From assembly GCF_040812395.1 (NCBI RefSeq), contig NZ_JBFNXH010000003.1, forward strand, positions 434,001 to 498,000: a stretch of 64,000 bases of DNA, in the 5' to 3' direction. Position numbers and translations under genes: made by a program. The stretch's first letter is position 1, and the number at the start of each line of letters is the position of its first letter. Positions 49,341-57,526 of the stretch are shown here, one piece after another. Under the pieces are notes generated by a model, which ran no database searches, was not told the origin of the DNA, and worked only from the letters and a program-made list of their open reading frames with translations. This DNA is from Paenibacillus_E sp040812395. Its GTDB lineage: Bacteria > Bacillota > Bacilli > Paenibacillales > NBRC-103111.

Positions 49341-50585
49341 TCACCGCATCATCACTGACACGTTGCTGACTGTAATCATGATGGTTATTGCGAGAAAAAA
49401 CATGAGTCCCACTGCCGCCAAAGCGGCGAACACGTAAATTAAGCTTTTCCCGATTGTTTGTAAGCAAGCAATCATCGGGTTATCTCCAAGGGGCTGCATA
49501 ATGGCCGCAGATACGTTGTAGATAAAGGCTAATGTCAATATTTTGATTGCAGGAAATGCGCAAAGCATGATAAGAATGACGACGCCGACAAGCCCAATGG
49601 CGTTCTTTACGAGCAGCGATGCGCCTACGACCGTTTCCGTCGCATCTGAGAACAATCTGCCCACAACTGGCACGAAGTTGCCGGCAACATACTTGGCTGT
49701 CCGGATCGCCACGCCATCCCTAACGGCTCCGGCTGTGCCCTGAACGGAGAGTACGCCGAGAAAAACGGTAACGAACACGCCCAGCAAGCTAAGGCTGATG
49801 GTGCGGAGGAGATTCGCCAATTGCGTTACTTTATACCTTTCACTCAGTGAACTGACAATGTGCAGCAACGCCGAGAAAAAAAGCAGCGGGAAAACGAACA
49901 CATAGATGGCTGTCCCTACGGAATGAATCATGAAAACGATCAATGGATGTAAAATCGCTACAGATGTGACATTTCCCATCGAAGCCAGTAAGGTCAAAAG
50001 CAGCGGCACAATGGCAAGCATAAATTGAATCATGGAAGTAATTGCGGTTTTGGCGTAGCTGATGGCAACGCTAAAGCTGTTTATCGCAATAATGATCAAA
50101 ACCATGTAAGCAATGGAATAACCCAATTTACTTACGGTATTGCGTTCGAAAGAGCTTTGCAGTGTTTCGAGTATCATACTGAACACGGTCAAAATAACGA
50201 TGGAAGCAAGCAGCTTGCCATTAATAATGACTTCATGAAAGACGTAGTTAAGTAAGCCTTTGAAAATACTTGACATGCTGATACCTTTTGTACCAATCAA
50301 AAGCTCCATAAATGTCGGGGTTTTGCTTTCCGGGAAATAACCGCCATAATCCTTCATCAGCTTATCCCAATATTGCTCGACCTGATCCGTATTCAGATGA
50401 TTCGCTTGTTCCTTGATCATGATATCCGTAGGTGACTCCGCTGACGAAGATCCCATCCAGCCTAACCATAACCCCATCGTAAGGATGATCAATAACATCC
50501 AGCGGCTTTGCAGCGTTTTGTTTCTCGAAGATAGGCTTTCTCCATAAGATAAACTCTGGTGTGAATCGTGTGGAATCATTGGCAT
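49341..50585 (-). CDS. spoIIIAE: Stage III sporulation protein AE
   Basis: Polytopic protein (about eight helices after a signal-like segment) that is a core part of the mother cell feeding-tube machinery. The 414-residue product has FMELLIGTKGISMSSIFKGL, VAGNFVPVVGRLFSDATETV and VVLIMLCAFPAIKILTLAFIYN-type segments typical of SpoIIIAE. The ATG at 50585 has AAGGAG upstream. Directly before that is a single hairpin repeat. Confidence 0.93.
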   Translation of the reverse strand: MPMIPHDSHQSLSYGESLSSRNKTLQSRWMLLIILTMGLWLGWMGSSSAESPTDIMIKEQANHLNTDQVEQYWDKLMKDYGGYFPESKTPTFMELLIGTKGISMSSIFKGLLNYVFHEVIINGKLLASIVILTVFSMILETLQSSFERNTVSKLGYSIAYMVLIIIAINSFSVAISYAKTAITSMIQFMLAIVPLLLTLLASMGNVTSVAILHPLIVFMIHSVGTAIYVFVFPLLFFSALLHIVSSLSERYKVTQLANLLRTISLSLLGVFVTVFLGVLSVQGTAGAVRDGVAIRTAKYVAGNFVPVVGRLFSDATETVVGASLLVKNAIGLVGVVILIMLCAFPAIKILTLAFIYNVSAAIMQPLGDNPMIACLQTIGKSLIYVFAALAAVGLMFFLAITIMITVSNVSVMMR

Positions 50586-50589
50586 TTAG

Positions 50590-50631
50590 CTCCTTAGAGC
50601 TTTCCGAAGGAAAGCTAGCTTCGCAAGCTTA
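50590..50631 (-). repeat. RBS-linked hairpin repeat between spoIIIAD and spoIIIAE (one unit)
   Basis: AGCTTTCCTTCGGAAAGCT (50598-50616) replaces the usual stem, with paired substitutions on both arms and a stable TTCG-type loop. GCTTGCGAAGCT precedes it, and CTAAGGAG of spoIIIAE follows 3 nt later. Confidence 0.8.
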
Positions 50632-50633
50632 AA

Positions 50634-51023
50634 TTAGGCCGGCAGCAGCTTCATAACCGTTTCAATAATGACGGTAATAATAGGGATTGCCATAACCATA
50701 ATAAGCACTTTCCCGGATAGCTCGATCTTGGAAGCAATTGATTCTTGGCCTGCATCACGGACGATTTGAGCGCCGAACTCGGCTATGTAGGCGACGCCGA
50801 TAATTTTGAGAATCGTTTTGAGAAATACCATATTAATATTTGATTTCTGGGCCAAATCTTCGAGCACATGGATAACCGAAGAGATTTTGCCGATGAGGAA
50901 CAAAAAAATCATCACGCCGGTAAAGGCGGCGAGCAGGAAAGCGAACATCGGCTTCTGTTCTTTGATAATGAGGGACAATATCGTTACGATGAGCCCAAGA
51001 CCTACGATCTGGATGATTTCCAT
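50634..51023 (-). CDS. spoIIIAD: Stage III sporulation protein AD
   Basis: A 129-residue membrane protein with four helices (MEIIQIVGLGLIVTILSLII start, later IGVAYIAEFGAQIVRDAGQE), matching SpoIIIAD. The ATG at 51023 follows GAGGTG; a GTG three codons upstream belongs to the Shine-Dalgarno itself. Confidence 0.9.
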   Translation of the reverse strand: MEIIQIVGLGLIVTILSLIIKEQKPMFAFLLAAFTGVMIFLFLIGKISSVIHVLEDLAQKSNINMVFLKTILKIIGVAYIAEFGAQIVRDAGQESIASKIELSGKVLIMVMAIPIITVIIETVMKLLPA

Positions 51024-51033
51024 AGGGCCCACC

Positions 51034-51237
51034 TCATTGAAATAGAAAAATAGTTTTTATTTCTTTAAACAAATTATCCAGCATGCTGACGACCATAAAG
51101 AGCACGACGACAAAGCCGATGACCGTGACCCAATGCGCCATATCCTCTTTGCCCATCTGCTTGAGCACCGAATGGATCATCGCGATGATGATGCCGATGC
51201 CGGCGATCTGGAAAATGGCGTTCACATCTACGTGCAT
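51034..51237 (-). CDS. spoIIIAC: Stage III sporulation protein AC
   Basis: A 67-residue protein of two helices (IFQIAGIGIIIAMIHSVLKQ; WVTVIGFVVVLFMVVSMLDN), matching SpoIIIAC. The start at 51237 has GAGGTG upstream and gives the family's standard length; a longer in-frame start at 51297 is rejected. Confidence 0.9.
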   Translation of the reverse strand: MHVDVNAIFQIAGIGIIIAMIHSVLKQMGKEDMAHWVTVIGFVVVLFMVVSMLDNLFKEIKTIFLFQ

Positions 51238-51297
51238 TCCAGGCACCTCACTCTGTTTGACAACAGACCTACTTTGCGGGTCCGTCTGCCGCAACAT

Positions 51298-51816
51298 CTA
51301 ATACATCACAATCACGATCAAGGCTCCGATCAGGACGCCGAGGCTTTTCCACATTTTCTCGTAGCGCCGCTGTTCATCTCTGGATTCCGTTTCTTCCGAT
51401 TGAAGCTGGCTAATGGCGAGGCGCAAATGCTTCACTTGGTCGCCGCGATCAGTGAGTCCAAGCACAGATCCAAGCTGCAGCACCACTTCCTGTTCCGCTT
51501 GTTTCAACGAAGTACGCTTCCACACTTCCTTGACCGTTTGACGCCAAATCTCGCTCGTCGATACCCCTATTTGGCCAAGCAGGCGTTCAGAGGTTAAGCG
51601 AAATAAGGACGAAAGAGGTTCGGCAAGCTGCCTGCTAAGCGAAGCGAACGCTTCAGGAAGCGGGGTTAGCGCGTAGATGATCTCCGTTTCCATCCGCTGA
51701 AGGGCGCTGATGAGCAGCCGAATTTGTTTGGGCCGTCTTGCATATTGGGCCGCTTGAAGGAAGCCGAGCAAGGCAGCGGCGCCTATGAGGAGAACCGCTC
51801 CAATAAACTTAAGCAT
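51298..51816 (-). CDS. spoIIIAB: Stage III sporulation protein AB
   Basis: A 172-residue protein with helices at both ends (FIGAVLLIGAAALLGFLQAA; SLGVLIGALIVIVMY) and a GspF-like cytoplasmic helical domain (IRLLISALQRMETEIIYALT, PLPEAFASLSRQLAEPLSSL). It is homologous to type II secretion platform proteins and sits beside the ATPase SpoIIIAA. Confidence 0.93.
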   Translation of the reverse strand: MLKFIGAVLLIGAAALLGFLQAAQYARRPKQIRLLISALQRMETEIIYALTPLPEAFASLSRQLAEPLSSLFRLTSERLLGQIGVSTSEIWRQTVKEVWKRTSLKQAEQEVVLQLGSVLGLTDRGDQVKHLRLAISQLQSEETESRDEQRRYEKMWKSLGVLIGALIVIVMY

Positions 51817-51822
51817 GATTGA

Positions 51823-52806
51823 TCATCCTTTGCTCACTTGATACGACGAGAGCTGCTTGCCCTGGCGATCCAACACTTGGAACGGCGCTCGTTCTCCTTT
51901 CCTTCTATCCAGAATGACATATCGGTTAAACACCCCCTCTTCCATCAAATGCTTCAAAACAGGCCGCATTCGCGCATCTTCATAACCAGCGCCATGCGCC
52001 GTTGCAATGATCCGAATACCCGCATGAAGCGCTTCATGAATAGCTATCGCATCTTCCGGACGACCAATTTCGTCGACCACTAGTACATCAGGCGAAAGCG
52101 AGCGGATCATCATCATCATGCCTTCCGCCTTCGGACAGCCATCCAGCACATCCGTCCGCGGACCGAGATCGAATCGGGGCACTCCTTTGATGCAAGCCGC
52201 CAATTCGGAGCGCTCATCGACAATCCCTACTTTGCGTCCACGATTCGCGGGACCGATAACTCCCCAGTCTCCACGGCTGACGAGCCTTGCCAGATCGCGA
52301 ATCAGCGTCGTTTTTCCTTGCTGCGGGGGCGAGATGATTAGTGTCTGGTGAATGCTCCGATGAGACGGATCGAACAGATACGGCATCACCTTCTTCCCCA
52401 CATCTTGCCGATCACGGGCAATTCGGATATTGAAGGAACTCACATCGCGAATCAGTTTGACCTGCCCTTGATCCAAAATGGTTCGACCGGCTAGTCCCAC
52501 TCGATGACCGCCGGCGATTGTAATATATCCTCGCCGCAGCTCTTCCTCAAATGTATACAAGGAATGATTCGTGAGCTGTTCAAGCAGGGAAAGACAATCC
52601 TGGCGTGTTGGCCTATAAGCCAAAGTTTCCTGCAACACCATTTGACCTCGATCATCAAGAAAAGCATATTGGTCGTTGTAGCTGATCTCTAGTGGGCGTA
52701 ATTCCCTTACTCGTATTTCCTCAACACTAGCTTGTACCTCAATCGGCAGTTGCGAGAGAATCATTCTGAGAGAATGCGGGAGCAAATTCATGACAGAATC
52801 GTGCAT
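51823..52806 (-). CDS. spoIIIAA: Stage III sporulation protein AA (ATPase)
   Basis: Secretion-type ATPase that powers the SpoIIIA-SpoIIQ channel during forespore development. The protein (about 327 residues) has Walker A in ISPPQQGKTTLIRDLARLVS, NRGRKVGIVDERSELAACIK, and Walker B in DVLVVDEIGRPEDAIAIHEA. I start at 52806 (MHDSVMN), 11 nt after GGAGG. An ATG at 52848 overlaps the -10 of the candidate sigma-E promoter and would be untranscribed; an ATG at 52791 is also possible. First gene of an eight-gene operon. Confidence 0.93.
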   Translation of the reverse strand: MHDSVMNLLPHSLRMILSQLPIEVQASVEEIRVRELRPLEISYNDQYAFLDDRGQMVLQETLAYRPTRQDCLSLLEQLTNHSLYTFEEELRRGYITIAGGHRVGLAGRTILDQGQVKLIRDVSSFNIRIARDRQDVGKKVMPYLFDPSHRSIHQTLIISPPQQGKTTLIRDLARLVSRGDWGVIGPANRGRKVGIVDERSELAACIKGVPRFDLGPRTDVLDGCPKAEGMMMMIRSLSPDVLVVDEIGRPEDAIAIHEALHAGIRIIATAHGAGYEDARMRPVLKHLMEEGVFNRYVILDRRKGERAPFQVLDRQGKQLSSYQVSKG

Positions 52807-52847
52807 GAGATGACATGCCTCCAAGTTGTCCAGTCTTCTATATTTCA

Positions 52848-52876
52848 TTTGTATGCTTGCTAGAAAGAAATATGAC
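52848..52876 (-). promoter_or_regulatory. Candidate sigma-E promoter of the spoIIIA operon
   Basis: On the minus strand TCATA (-35) is followed after 15 nt by CATACAAA (-10), close to the mother-cell sigma-E consensus. It lies 42 nt upstream of the preferred spoIIIAA start. Confidence 0.6.
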
Positions 52877-52879
52877 CAA

Positions 52880-53146
52880 TTACTTTTTTAATATCCCAAT
52901 AAAAATGCAGCTTACGCCTACAAGCACCCAAAGCATTTTGCCAAATGATAGTTTCTCTGCAATCCCTACTAAACCAATCGTCGTCGTCGCTAGAAGTACT
53001 AGAGGGCCTACTAGAGCCAACCCCGTGTTCACCAGCAGCGCCTTCTCAATCGTCGCCAGACGAAGCATAATAATCGCCGCGATAATTTCGACGCCCCCCG
53101 ACATCAACCTCAGCGATGCCATGCTCAGCACGATTTTGTTGATCAC
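52880..53146 (-). CDS. YqhV family membrane protein (DUF2619)
   Basis: An 88-residue protein with two to three membrane segments: MASLRLMSGGVEIIAAIIML, EKALLVNTGLALVGPLVLLA and LVGVSCIFIGILKK. The pattern matches B. subtilis YqhV, whose gene lies next to spoIIIAA and is under sigma-E. The start is GTG at 53146, 7 nt after GGAGGGGAG. The function is unknown, but conserved position suggests a role in sporulation. Confidence 0.8.
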   Translation of the reverse strand: MINKIVLSMASLRLMSGGVEIIAAIIMLRLATIEKALLVNTGLALVGPLVLLATTTIGLVGIAEKLSFGKMLWVLVGVSCIFIGILKK

Positions 53147-53237
53147 TTTTTCTCCCCTCCTTAAAAAGGGTTGGGTCTTTTTCATGCTAAACCAAGCAAA
53201 CAGCGTAGTGATTCGAAAAAAGGCCGGAAGCGTACTT

Positions 53238-53294
53238 TTGTAAAGCTATTCCTACAATCCGAAGGCCCATCTAATGAAAGGAACAGTTTTACAA
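53238..53294. repeat. Imperfect inverted repeat (57 bp) upstream of comA
   Basis: Arms TTGTAAAGCTATTCCT and AGGAACAGTTTTACAA are reverse complements at 14 of 16 positions, with a 25-bp centre. It lies in the divergent gap between the YqhV-family gene and comA. Confidence 0.7.
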
Positions 53295-53351
53295 TGGGAG
53301 CTGGAGGTTTTTTTCGGATCATGAAGCGAGTATCTGCTCGCACAAAGCCTG

Positions 53352-53383
53352 AAGGTAGGGTCAATCCCTTTTTACCCTACCTT
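53352..53383. repeat. Perfect inverted repeat upstream of comA
   Basis: AAGGTAGGGT and ACCCTACCTT form a perfect 10-bp stem with a 12-nt loop containing five Ts. It is about 100 nt before the comA start and is not followed by a T tract, so it is not a standard terminator. Confidence 0.65.
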
Positions 53384-53486
53384 ATGCAAGCTCGTCTGAT
53401 TTTAGGCATGGTGGGCACCTCCCCATCTAAAAATGCATATGATGACTCAGAAATGTACCTTAGAGGGATAGCGAGGAGATTTACCG

Positions 53487-54290
53487 ATGGAAGTGACTCA
53501 ACTGAAATGGCACCCGGCTCTAGCCGATCCCACGGGGCGAAGGCAGGCCAAACCAAGAACGTTAGGCAAAACGATGGTCATCGACAAAGGTTTGGGGTTG
53601 AACGCTTTTGACGATTTGCTCAGTACTTCCGATGATCACCTGGATATGATCAAGATTGGTTTCGGCACTTCTCCGTTATATCCGCAACAGCTGCTCAAGG
53701 CCAAAATCAAAATGGCAACAGCGAGCGGCATATGTATTTATCCGGGCGGCACTTTTCTTGAAGTTGCAATTGCACAGAATGCGGTATCCTCATTTTTTGA
53801 CATGATTCTTTCGCTTGGTTTTACGGGACTAGAAGTATCCGATGGAACGATTGAAATTGGGCGAAAATTACGGAATGAGCTCATTTTAAGAGGTTTAGAG
53901 GAAGGGTTGCAGGTCATTACGGAATACGGTAAAAAGGGCTGGGGTTCCACCATCGAGCTCGAAGAGCTGATCGAGACCGTCACGATCGATGCTGAATACG
54001 GAGCGGAATTGATTACGATCGAAGCTCGTGAATCAGGGATGGGCGTAGGCATATTTGACAAGGATGGGAACTGTAAGGACGAGGAGTTGCACAAAGTGCT
54101 GGAAGCTATCCCAAGCCAGCATTTGCTGCTATGGGAAGCGCCGCTTAAAAACCAACAGGTACATTTAATGCAATTGCTTGGTCCGGATATTCATTTGGGA
54201 AATATCTCGACGCACGACATTATTTCCTTGGAAGCATTGCGTAGAGGCTTACGCTCCGACACCTTGATCTTCGGTACCAGAAAGGAATAA
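53487..54290 (+). CDS. comA: Phosphosulfolactate synthase
   Basis: Adds sulfite to phosphoenolpyruvate to give (R)-2-phospho-3-sulfolactate. The 267-residue protein has TMVIDKGLGLNAFDDLLSTS, DMIKIGFGTSPLYPQQLLKA, ATASGICIYPGGTFLEVAIA and GWGSTIELEELIETVTIDAE, the ComA/YitD family pattern. In Bacillus it makes the 3-sulfolactate abundant in mature spores; coenzyme M synthesis uses the same enzyme in methanogens. The ATG follows GCGAGGAG. comB begins 3 nt after its stop. Confidence 0.9.
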   Translation: MEVTQLKWHPALADPTGRRQAKPRTLGKTMVIDKGLGLNAFDDLLSTSDDHLDMIKIGFGTSPLYPQQLLKAKIKMATASGICIYPGGTFLEVAIAQNAVSSFFDMILSLGFTGLEVSDGTIEIGRKLRNELILRGLEEGLQVITEYGKKGWGSTIELEELIETVTIDAEYGAELITIEARESGMGVGIFDKDGNCKDEELHKVLEAIPSQHLLLWEAPLKNQQVHLMQLLGPDIHLGNISTHDIISLEALRRGLRSDTLIFGTRKE

Positions 54291-54293
54291 ATC

Positions 54294-55010
54294 ATGCAAA
54301 TCGATGTGGTTGCCAACATCGGCGAAGCCAGATCCGATGAGTTTATTCACAAAACAGTCATTGTCATCGACGTTCTTCGCGCAACAAGCACAATGATTGC
54401 CGCGCTATCGAATGGGTGTAGAGCCATCTTACCCGTTGAGACCGTATTACAAGCTAAAGAACTGCAAAAACCAGGAGACTTGCTTGGCGGTGAACGTTTT
54501 TGCAAAAAAATTCCTGGCTTTCAATTCGGGAATTCTCCTCATGAATATACGAGAGCTGCTATAGAAGGGAAACGAATCATCCTTACCACGACAAACGGCA
54601 CAAGAGGCATACAAAAAGCTTTAAAAGCTGATCATGTGCTTGCCGGGGCTTTGACCAACGGAGGCGCATGTGCGCGGGCTGCTCTGAACTTCAAACGGGA
54701 TATCGTCATCCTCTGCGCGGGAACGCAGGACGTGTTCTCCTTGGAGGATGGGCTTTGTGCGGGACTCATCTTAGATGAAATAAGCCATCTCATTGGCACA
54801 AAGCCTATGGTTGTTAATGACTTTGGTTTGGCGATGCACAGCAGCTATAAGCAAAGCAAGGATGTGCTCTTCGAGACCCTCCTCGCATGCACAAACGGGA
54901 AACGCTTATGCAAGCTAGGCTTTAACGAAGATCTGAAGGACTGCTGCAAGGTGAACAGCTCCGAGCAAGTTCCCATCTTGGATCGTGATCAAATGGTTCT
55001 GTTGACGTGA
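54294..55010 (+). CDS. comB: 2-phosphosulfolactate phosphatase
   Basis: Removes the phosphate from 2-phosphosulfolactate to yield sulfolactate. The 238-residue protein has VIVIDVLRATSTMIAALSNG, GDLLGGERFCKKIPGFQFGN, ILTTTNGTRGIQKALKADHV and LCAGTQDVFSLEDGLCAGLI, which define ComB/YitC. It forms a two-gene unit with comA; the sulfolactate dehydrogenase needed for coenzyme M is not present nearby. Confidence 0.9.
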   Translation: MQIDVVANIGEARSDEFIHKTVIVIDVLRATSTMIAALSNGCRAILPVETVLQAKELQKPGDLLGGERFCKKIPGFQFGNSPHEYTRAAIEGKRIILTTTNGTRGIQKALKADHVLAGALTNGGACARAALNFKRDIVILCAGTQDVFSLEDGLCAGLILDEISHLIGTKPMVVNDFGLAMHSSYKQSKDVLFETLLACTNGKRLCKLGFNEDLKDCCKVNSSEQVPILDRDQMVLLT

Positions 55011-55084
55011 AACCGGCTTTCGTTCTAAAAACAAGCCCCCCTCATAAACTAGGATGGACGACTCATGTGACAAGGGGATATTGT

Positions 55085-55549
55085 ATGAACGGCGATCTAT
55101 TATTAGTCATTCTCATTATTATCGGGTTAGTCGGTCGCTCGCCTATTATAACGACAGCAGCCTGTGTTTTACTCGTGTTTAAACTGATTGGGCTCGATCG
55201 TTATTTGCCAACAGTTGAACGAAGAGGATTAGAGCTCGGTCTGCTCTTTTTAACGATGGGCGTGTTGGTGCCATTCGCAAGCGAGCGTATTTCGTATCGG
55301 GATATCGCCTCCGTTTTTACGACTTGGCCGGGCATTATTGCGTTAATCGGCGGTGCAATTGCTACTTATATGAACGGTAAAGGGTTGGAATTATTAAAAA
55401 TAGACCCACAATTAATTGTGGGCCTCGTGATTGGTTCTATATTTGGCATTGTATTTATGCGCGGCATTCCGGTAGGTCCACTCATGGCTGCCGGAATCAC
55501 TGCTTTTTTATTAAAACTAGCCTACTTTATCGCTGACAAAATACGTTAA
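55085..55549 (+). CDS. DUF441 family membrane protein (YtwI type)
   Basis: A 154-residue protein with four to five membrane helices (LLLVILIIIGLVGRSPIITT; TWPGIIALIGGAIATYMNGK; IVGLVIGSIFGIVFMRGIPV). It matches the UPF0756/DUF441 family of unknown function. The ATG at 55085 follows AAGGGGA. It converges with the aspartokinase gene with 7 nt between stops. Confidence 0.85.
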   Translation: MNGDLLLVILIIIGLVGRSPIITTAACVLLVFKLIGLDRYLPTVERRGLELGLLFLTMGVLVPFASERISYRDIASVFTTWPGIIALIGGAIATYMNGKGLELLKIDPQLIVGLVIGSIFGIVFMRGIPVGPLMAAGITAFLLKLAYFIADKIR

Positions 55550-55556
55550 GCTCTAT

Positions 55557-56813
55557 TTATCTGCGATCTTCAGGACCGCCGACAAACGCTTGCTCGGATG
55601 TGTCCAAGCCATATGCCGTATGAAGAGCGCGGATCACGTCAGTCAGATGTGTGCTGTCAATGACGCAAGACATCTTGATCTCAGACGTACTAACAAGAGA
55701 GATGCTTATGCCAAGATCCGAAATCACCTTGAACATCGTAGCCGCAACACCTGGCGTACTCACCATGCCTGCGCCAACGATGGATACCTTGACCAGGTTG
55801 ACTTCAGAAGTTACTTCACGATAACCGATGTCCTCGCGAATTTGCGCGATTACATCCAACGCTTTCTCCTTATCAGCCAGCGTCGTGGTGAAGGAGAAAT
55901 CAGCGGATCCGTTAATAACGCCGCTTTGAACGATGATGTCTACATCGATTTGCACTTCAGCAAGCGCGATGAACACTTTCGCCAATTGTCCCGGTTTCTC
56001 TGGCACACCCAGAATACTGATTCTTGCTACATTTTTATCGTAGGCAATGCCTCGAACGACGATTCCTTGCTCCATGACTGCTTCCTCCTTCACGTTGGTT
56101 CCTTCATTGTGCGTAAAGCTCGAACGTACCACTAAAGTTACGTTATAATTTTTTGCGTATTCGACGGCTCTTGGGTGAAGAACAGCTGCACCCAAATTGG
56201 CAAGCTCCAGCATTTCATCGTAAGAAATCGCGTCCAGTTTTCTAGCGACTTTCACGATTCGTGGATCTGTCGAGTAAATGCCGTCTACATCGGTATAGAT
56301 TTCGCAAAGATCGGCTTTGATTGCTGCAGCAAGCGCAACAGCTGTCGTATCGGAACCGCCGCGGCCAAGTGTTGTAATCTCTCCGGCCTCGGTCATCCCT
56401 TGGAACCCGGCCACAATAACGACGTTGCCCTGTTCAATTGCGCTGAGAACACGATGAGGCTGAATATCCGTAATTCTTGCTTTTCCATGAACGGCTTCTG
56501 TATAAATGCCGCTTTGCCAGCCCGTGTAAGAAACCGCGCTTTCGCCTAAACTATGTATCGCCATCGATAAGAGCGCTACTGATACTTGCTCCCCTGTCGT
56601 GAGCAGCATATCCATTTCACGAGCCGGAGGGGCTCCATCATAAATTTGCTTGGACAGGTCGATCAAATCATCCGTTGTATCTCCCATCGCCGAAACGACT
56701 ACTACGCAGCTGTGCCCTGCTTGCTTTCGTTCCACGATCCTTTTTGCAACACGTTTCATTCGCTCCGCATCACCGACAGAGCTGCCGCCAAATTTCATCA
56801 CTATAAGAGACAA
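55557..56813 (-). CDS. lysC: Aspartokinase
   Basis: Phosphorylates aspartate, opening lysine, threonine, methionine and diaminopimelate synthesis. The 418-residue protein has VMKFGGSSVGDAERMKRVAK, TLGRGGSDTTAVALAAAIKA and EIYTDVDGIYSTDPRIVKVA in the kinase domain, and two ACT domains at about residues 265-400 for allosteric control. The gene could belong to the dapG or lysC isoform; length and linkage do not decide this. The start has TAGGAGTGA upstream. Confidence 0.92.
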   Translation of the reverse strand: MSLIVMKFGGSSVGDAERMKRVAKRIVERKQAGHSCVVVVSAMGDTTDDLIDLSKQIYDGAPPAREMDMLLTTGEQVSVALLSMAIHSLGESAVSYTGWQSGIYTEAVHGKARITDIQPHRVLSAIEQGNVVIVAGFQGMTEAGEITTLGRGGSDTTAVALAAAIKADLCEIYTDVDGIYSTDPRIVKVARKLDAISYDEMLELANLGAAVLHPRAVEYAKNYNVTLVVRSSFTHNEGTNVKEEAVMEQGIVVRGIAYDKNVARISILGVPEKPGQLAKVFIALAEVQIDVDIIVQSGVINGSADFSFTTTLADKEKALDVIAQIREDIGYREVTSEVNLVKVSIVGAGMVSTPGVAATMFKVISDLGISISLVSTSEIKMSCVIDSTHLTDVIRALHTAYGLDTSEQAFVGGPEDRR

Positions 56814-56910
56814 AGCAGACTCACTCCTAACGCTTCAAGTAGCATAACAATTCAATATTATAGCATATAACCGGCGAACTGTGGGAAGAAATACGCACTG
56901 CATAAAAAAA

Positions 56911-56936
56911 CTCCCTGACTCGTTATCGTCAGAGAG
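56911..56936 (-). terminator. Intrinsic terminator after efp
   Basis: On the minus strand CTCTCTGAC pairs with GTCAGGGAG (one G-U pair) around an 8-nt loop, followed by TTTTTTTA, 11 nt past the efp stop. Confidence 0.8.
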
Positions 56937-56947
56937 GCTTGTCTTAT

Positions 56948-57511
56948 TTAAGACTGGGCACGGGAGATGTATTTACCGTCTTCTGTATCAACCGTAAGAA
57001 CGTCGCCTTCATTGATGAATAGTGGAACCTGAACCATAAGTCCTGTTTCAACTTTAGCACCTTTAAGAGCGCCTTGTGCTGTGTTGCCTTTGATTCCCGG
57101 CTCGGTTTCAATAACTTTCAAATCAACGCTTTTCGGCAGGTTGATCCCTAGAATTTCACCTTGGTAGCTCAAAATCTTGATGTTCATATTTTCTTTCAAG
57201 AAGTTCAGTTCCCATTTCAACTGCTCATAACCAAGGGAGAATTGATCATACGTTTCTGTATCCATAAACGTATACTCGTCACCGCTCGCATACAAATACT
57301 GCATTTCGCGATTTTCGATGTGTGCGCGCCCAACGTTCTCACCAGCACGGAAAGTACGCTCAACCGTATTCCCATTACGCAGGTTTTTGAGTTTGGAACG
57401 TACGAATGCCGCACCTTTTCCAGGTTTAACGTGTTGGAAATCCAAAACAGTAAAAATATCATGCTCTACTTCAATGGTAAGTCCTGTTTTAAAATCGTTA
57501 ACTGATATCAC
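56948..57511 (-). CDS. efp: Translation elongation factor P
   Basis: Relieves ribosome stalling at polyproline motifs. The 187-residue protein has the KOW-like N-domain with the modifiable-lysine loop HVKPGKGAAFVRSKLKNLRN, followed by the two OB domains and GALKGAKVETGLMVQVPLFI. It follows the Xaa-Pro peptidase gene by 15 nt, an arrangement conserved in Bacillota. Confidence 0.96.
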   Translation of the reverse strand: MISVNDFKTGLTIEVEHDIFTVLDFQHVKPGKGAAFVRSKLKNLRNGNTVERTFRAGENVGRAHIENREMQYLYASGDEYTFMDTETYDQFSLGYEQLKWELNFLKENMNIKILSYQGEILGINLPKSVDLKVIETEPGIKGNTAQGALKGAKVETGLMVQVPLFINEGDVLTVDTEDGKYISRAQS

Positions 57512-57526
57512 TTGTGAGTCCCTCCG

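Noticed and set aside
53171..53611. 146-codon plus-strand frame overlapping the start of comA
   Set aside because: It runs across two inverted repeats and into comA in another frame. The comA frame has the ribosome site and family motifs. A short conserved-looking segment near 53410-53490 is not enough to call a gene.
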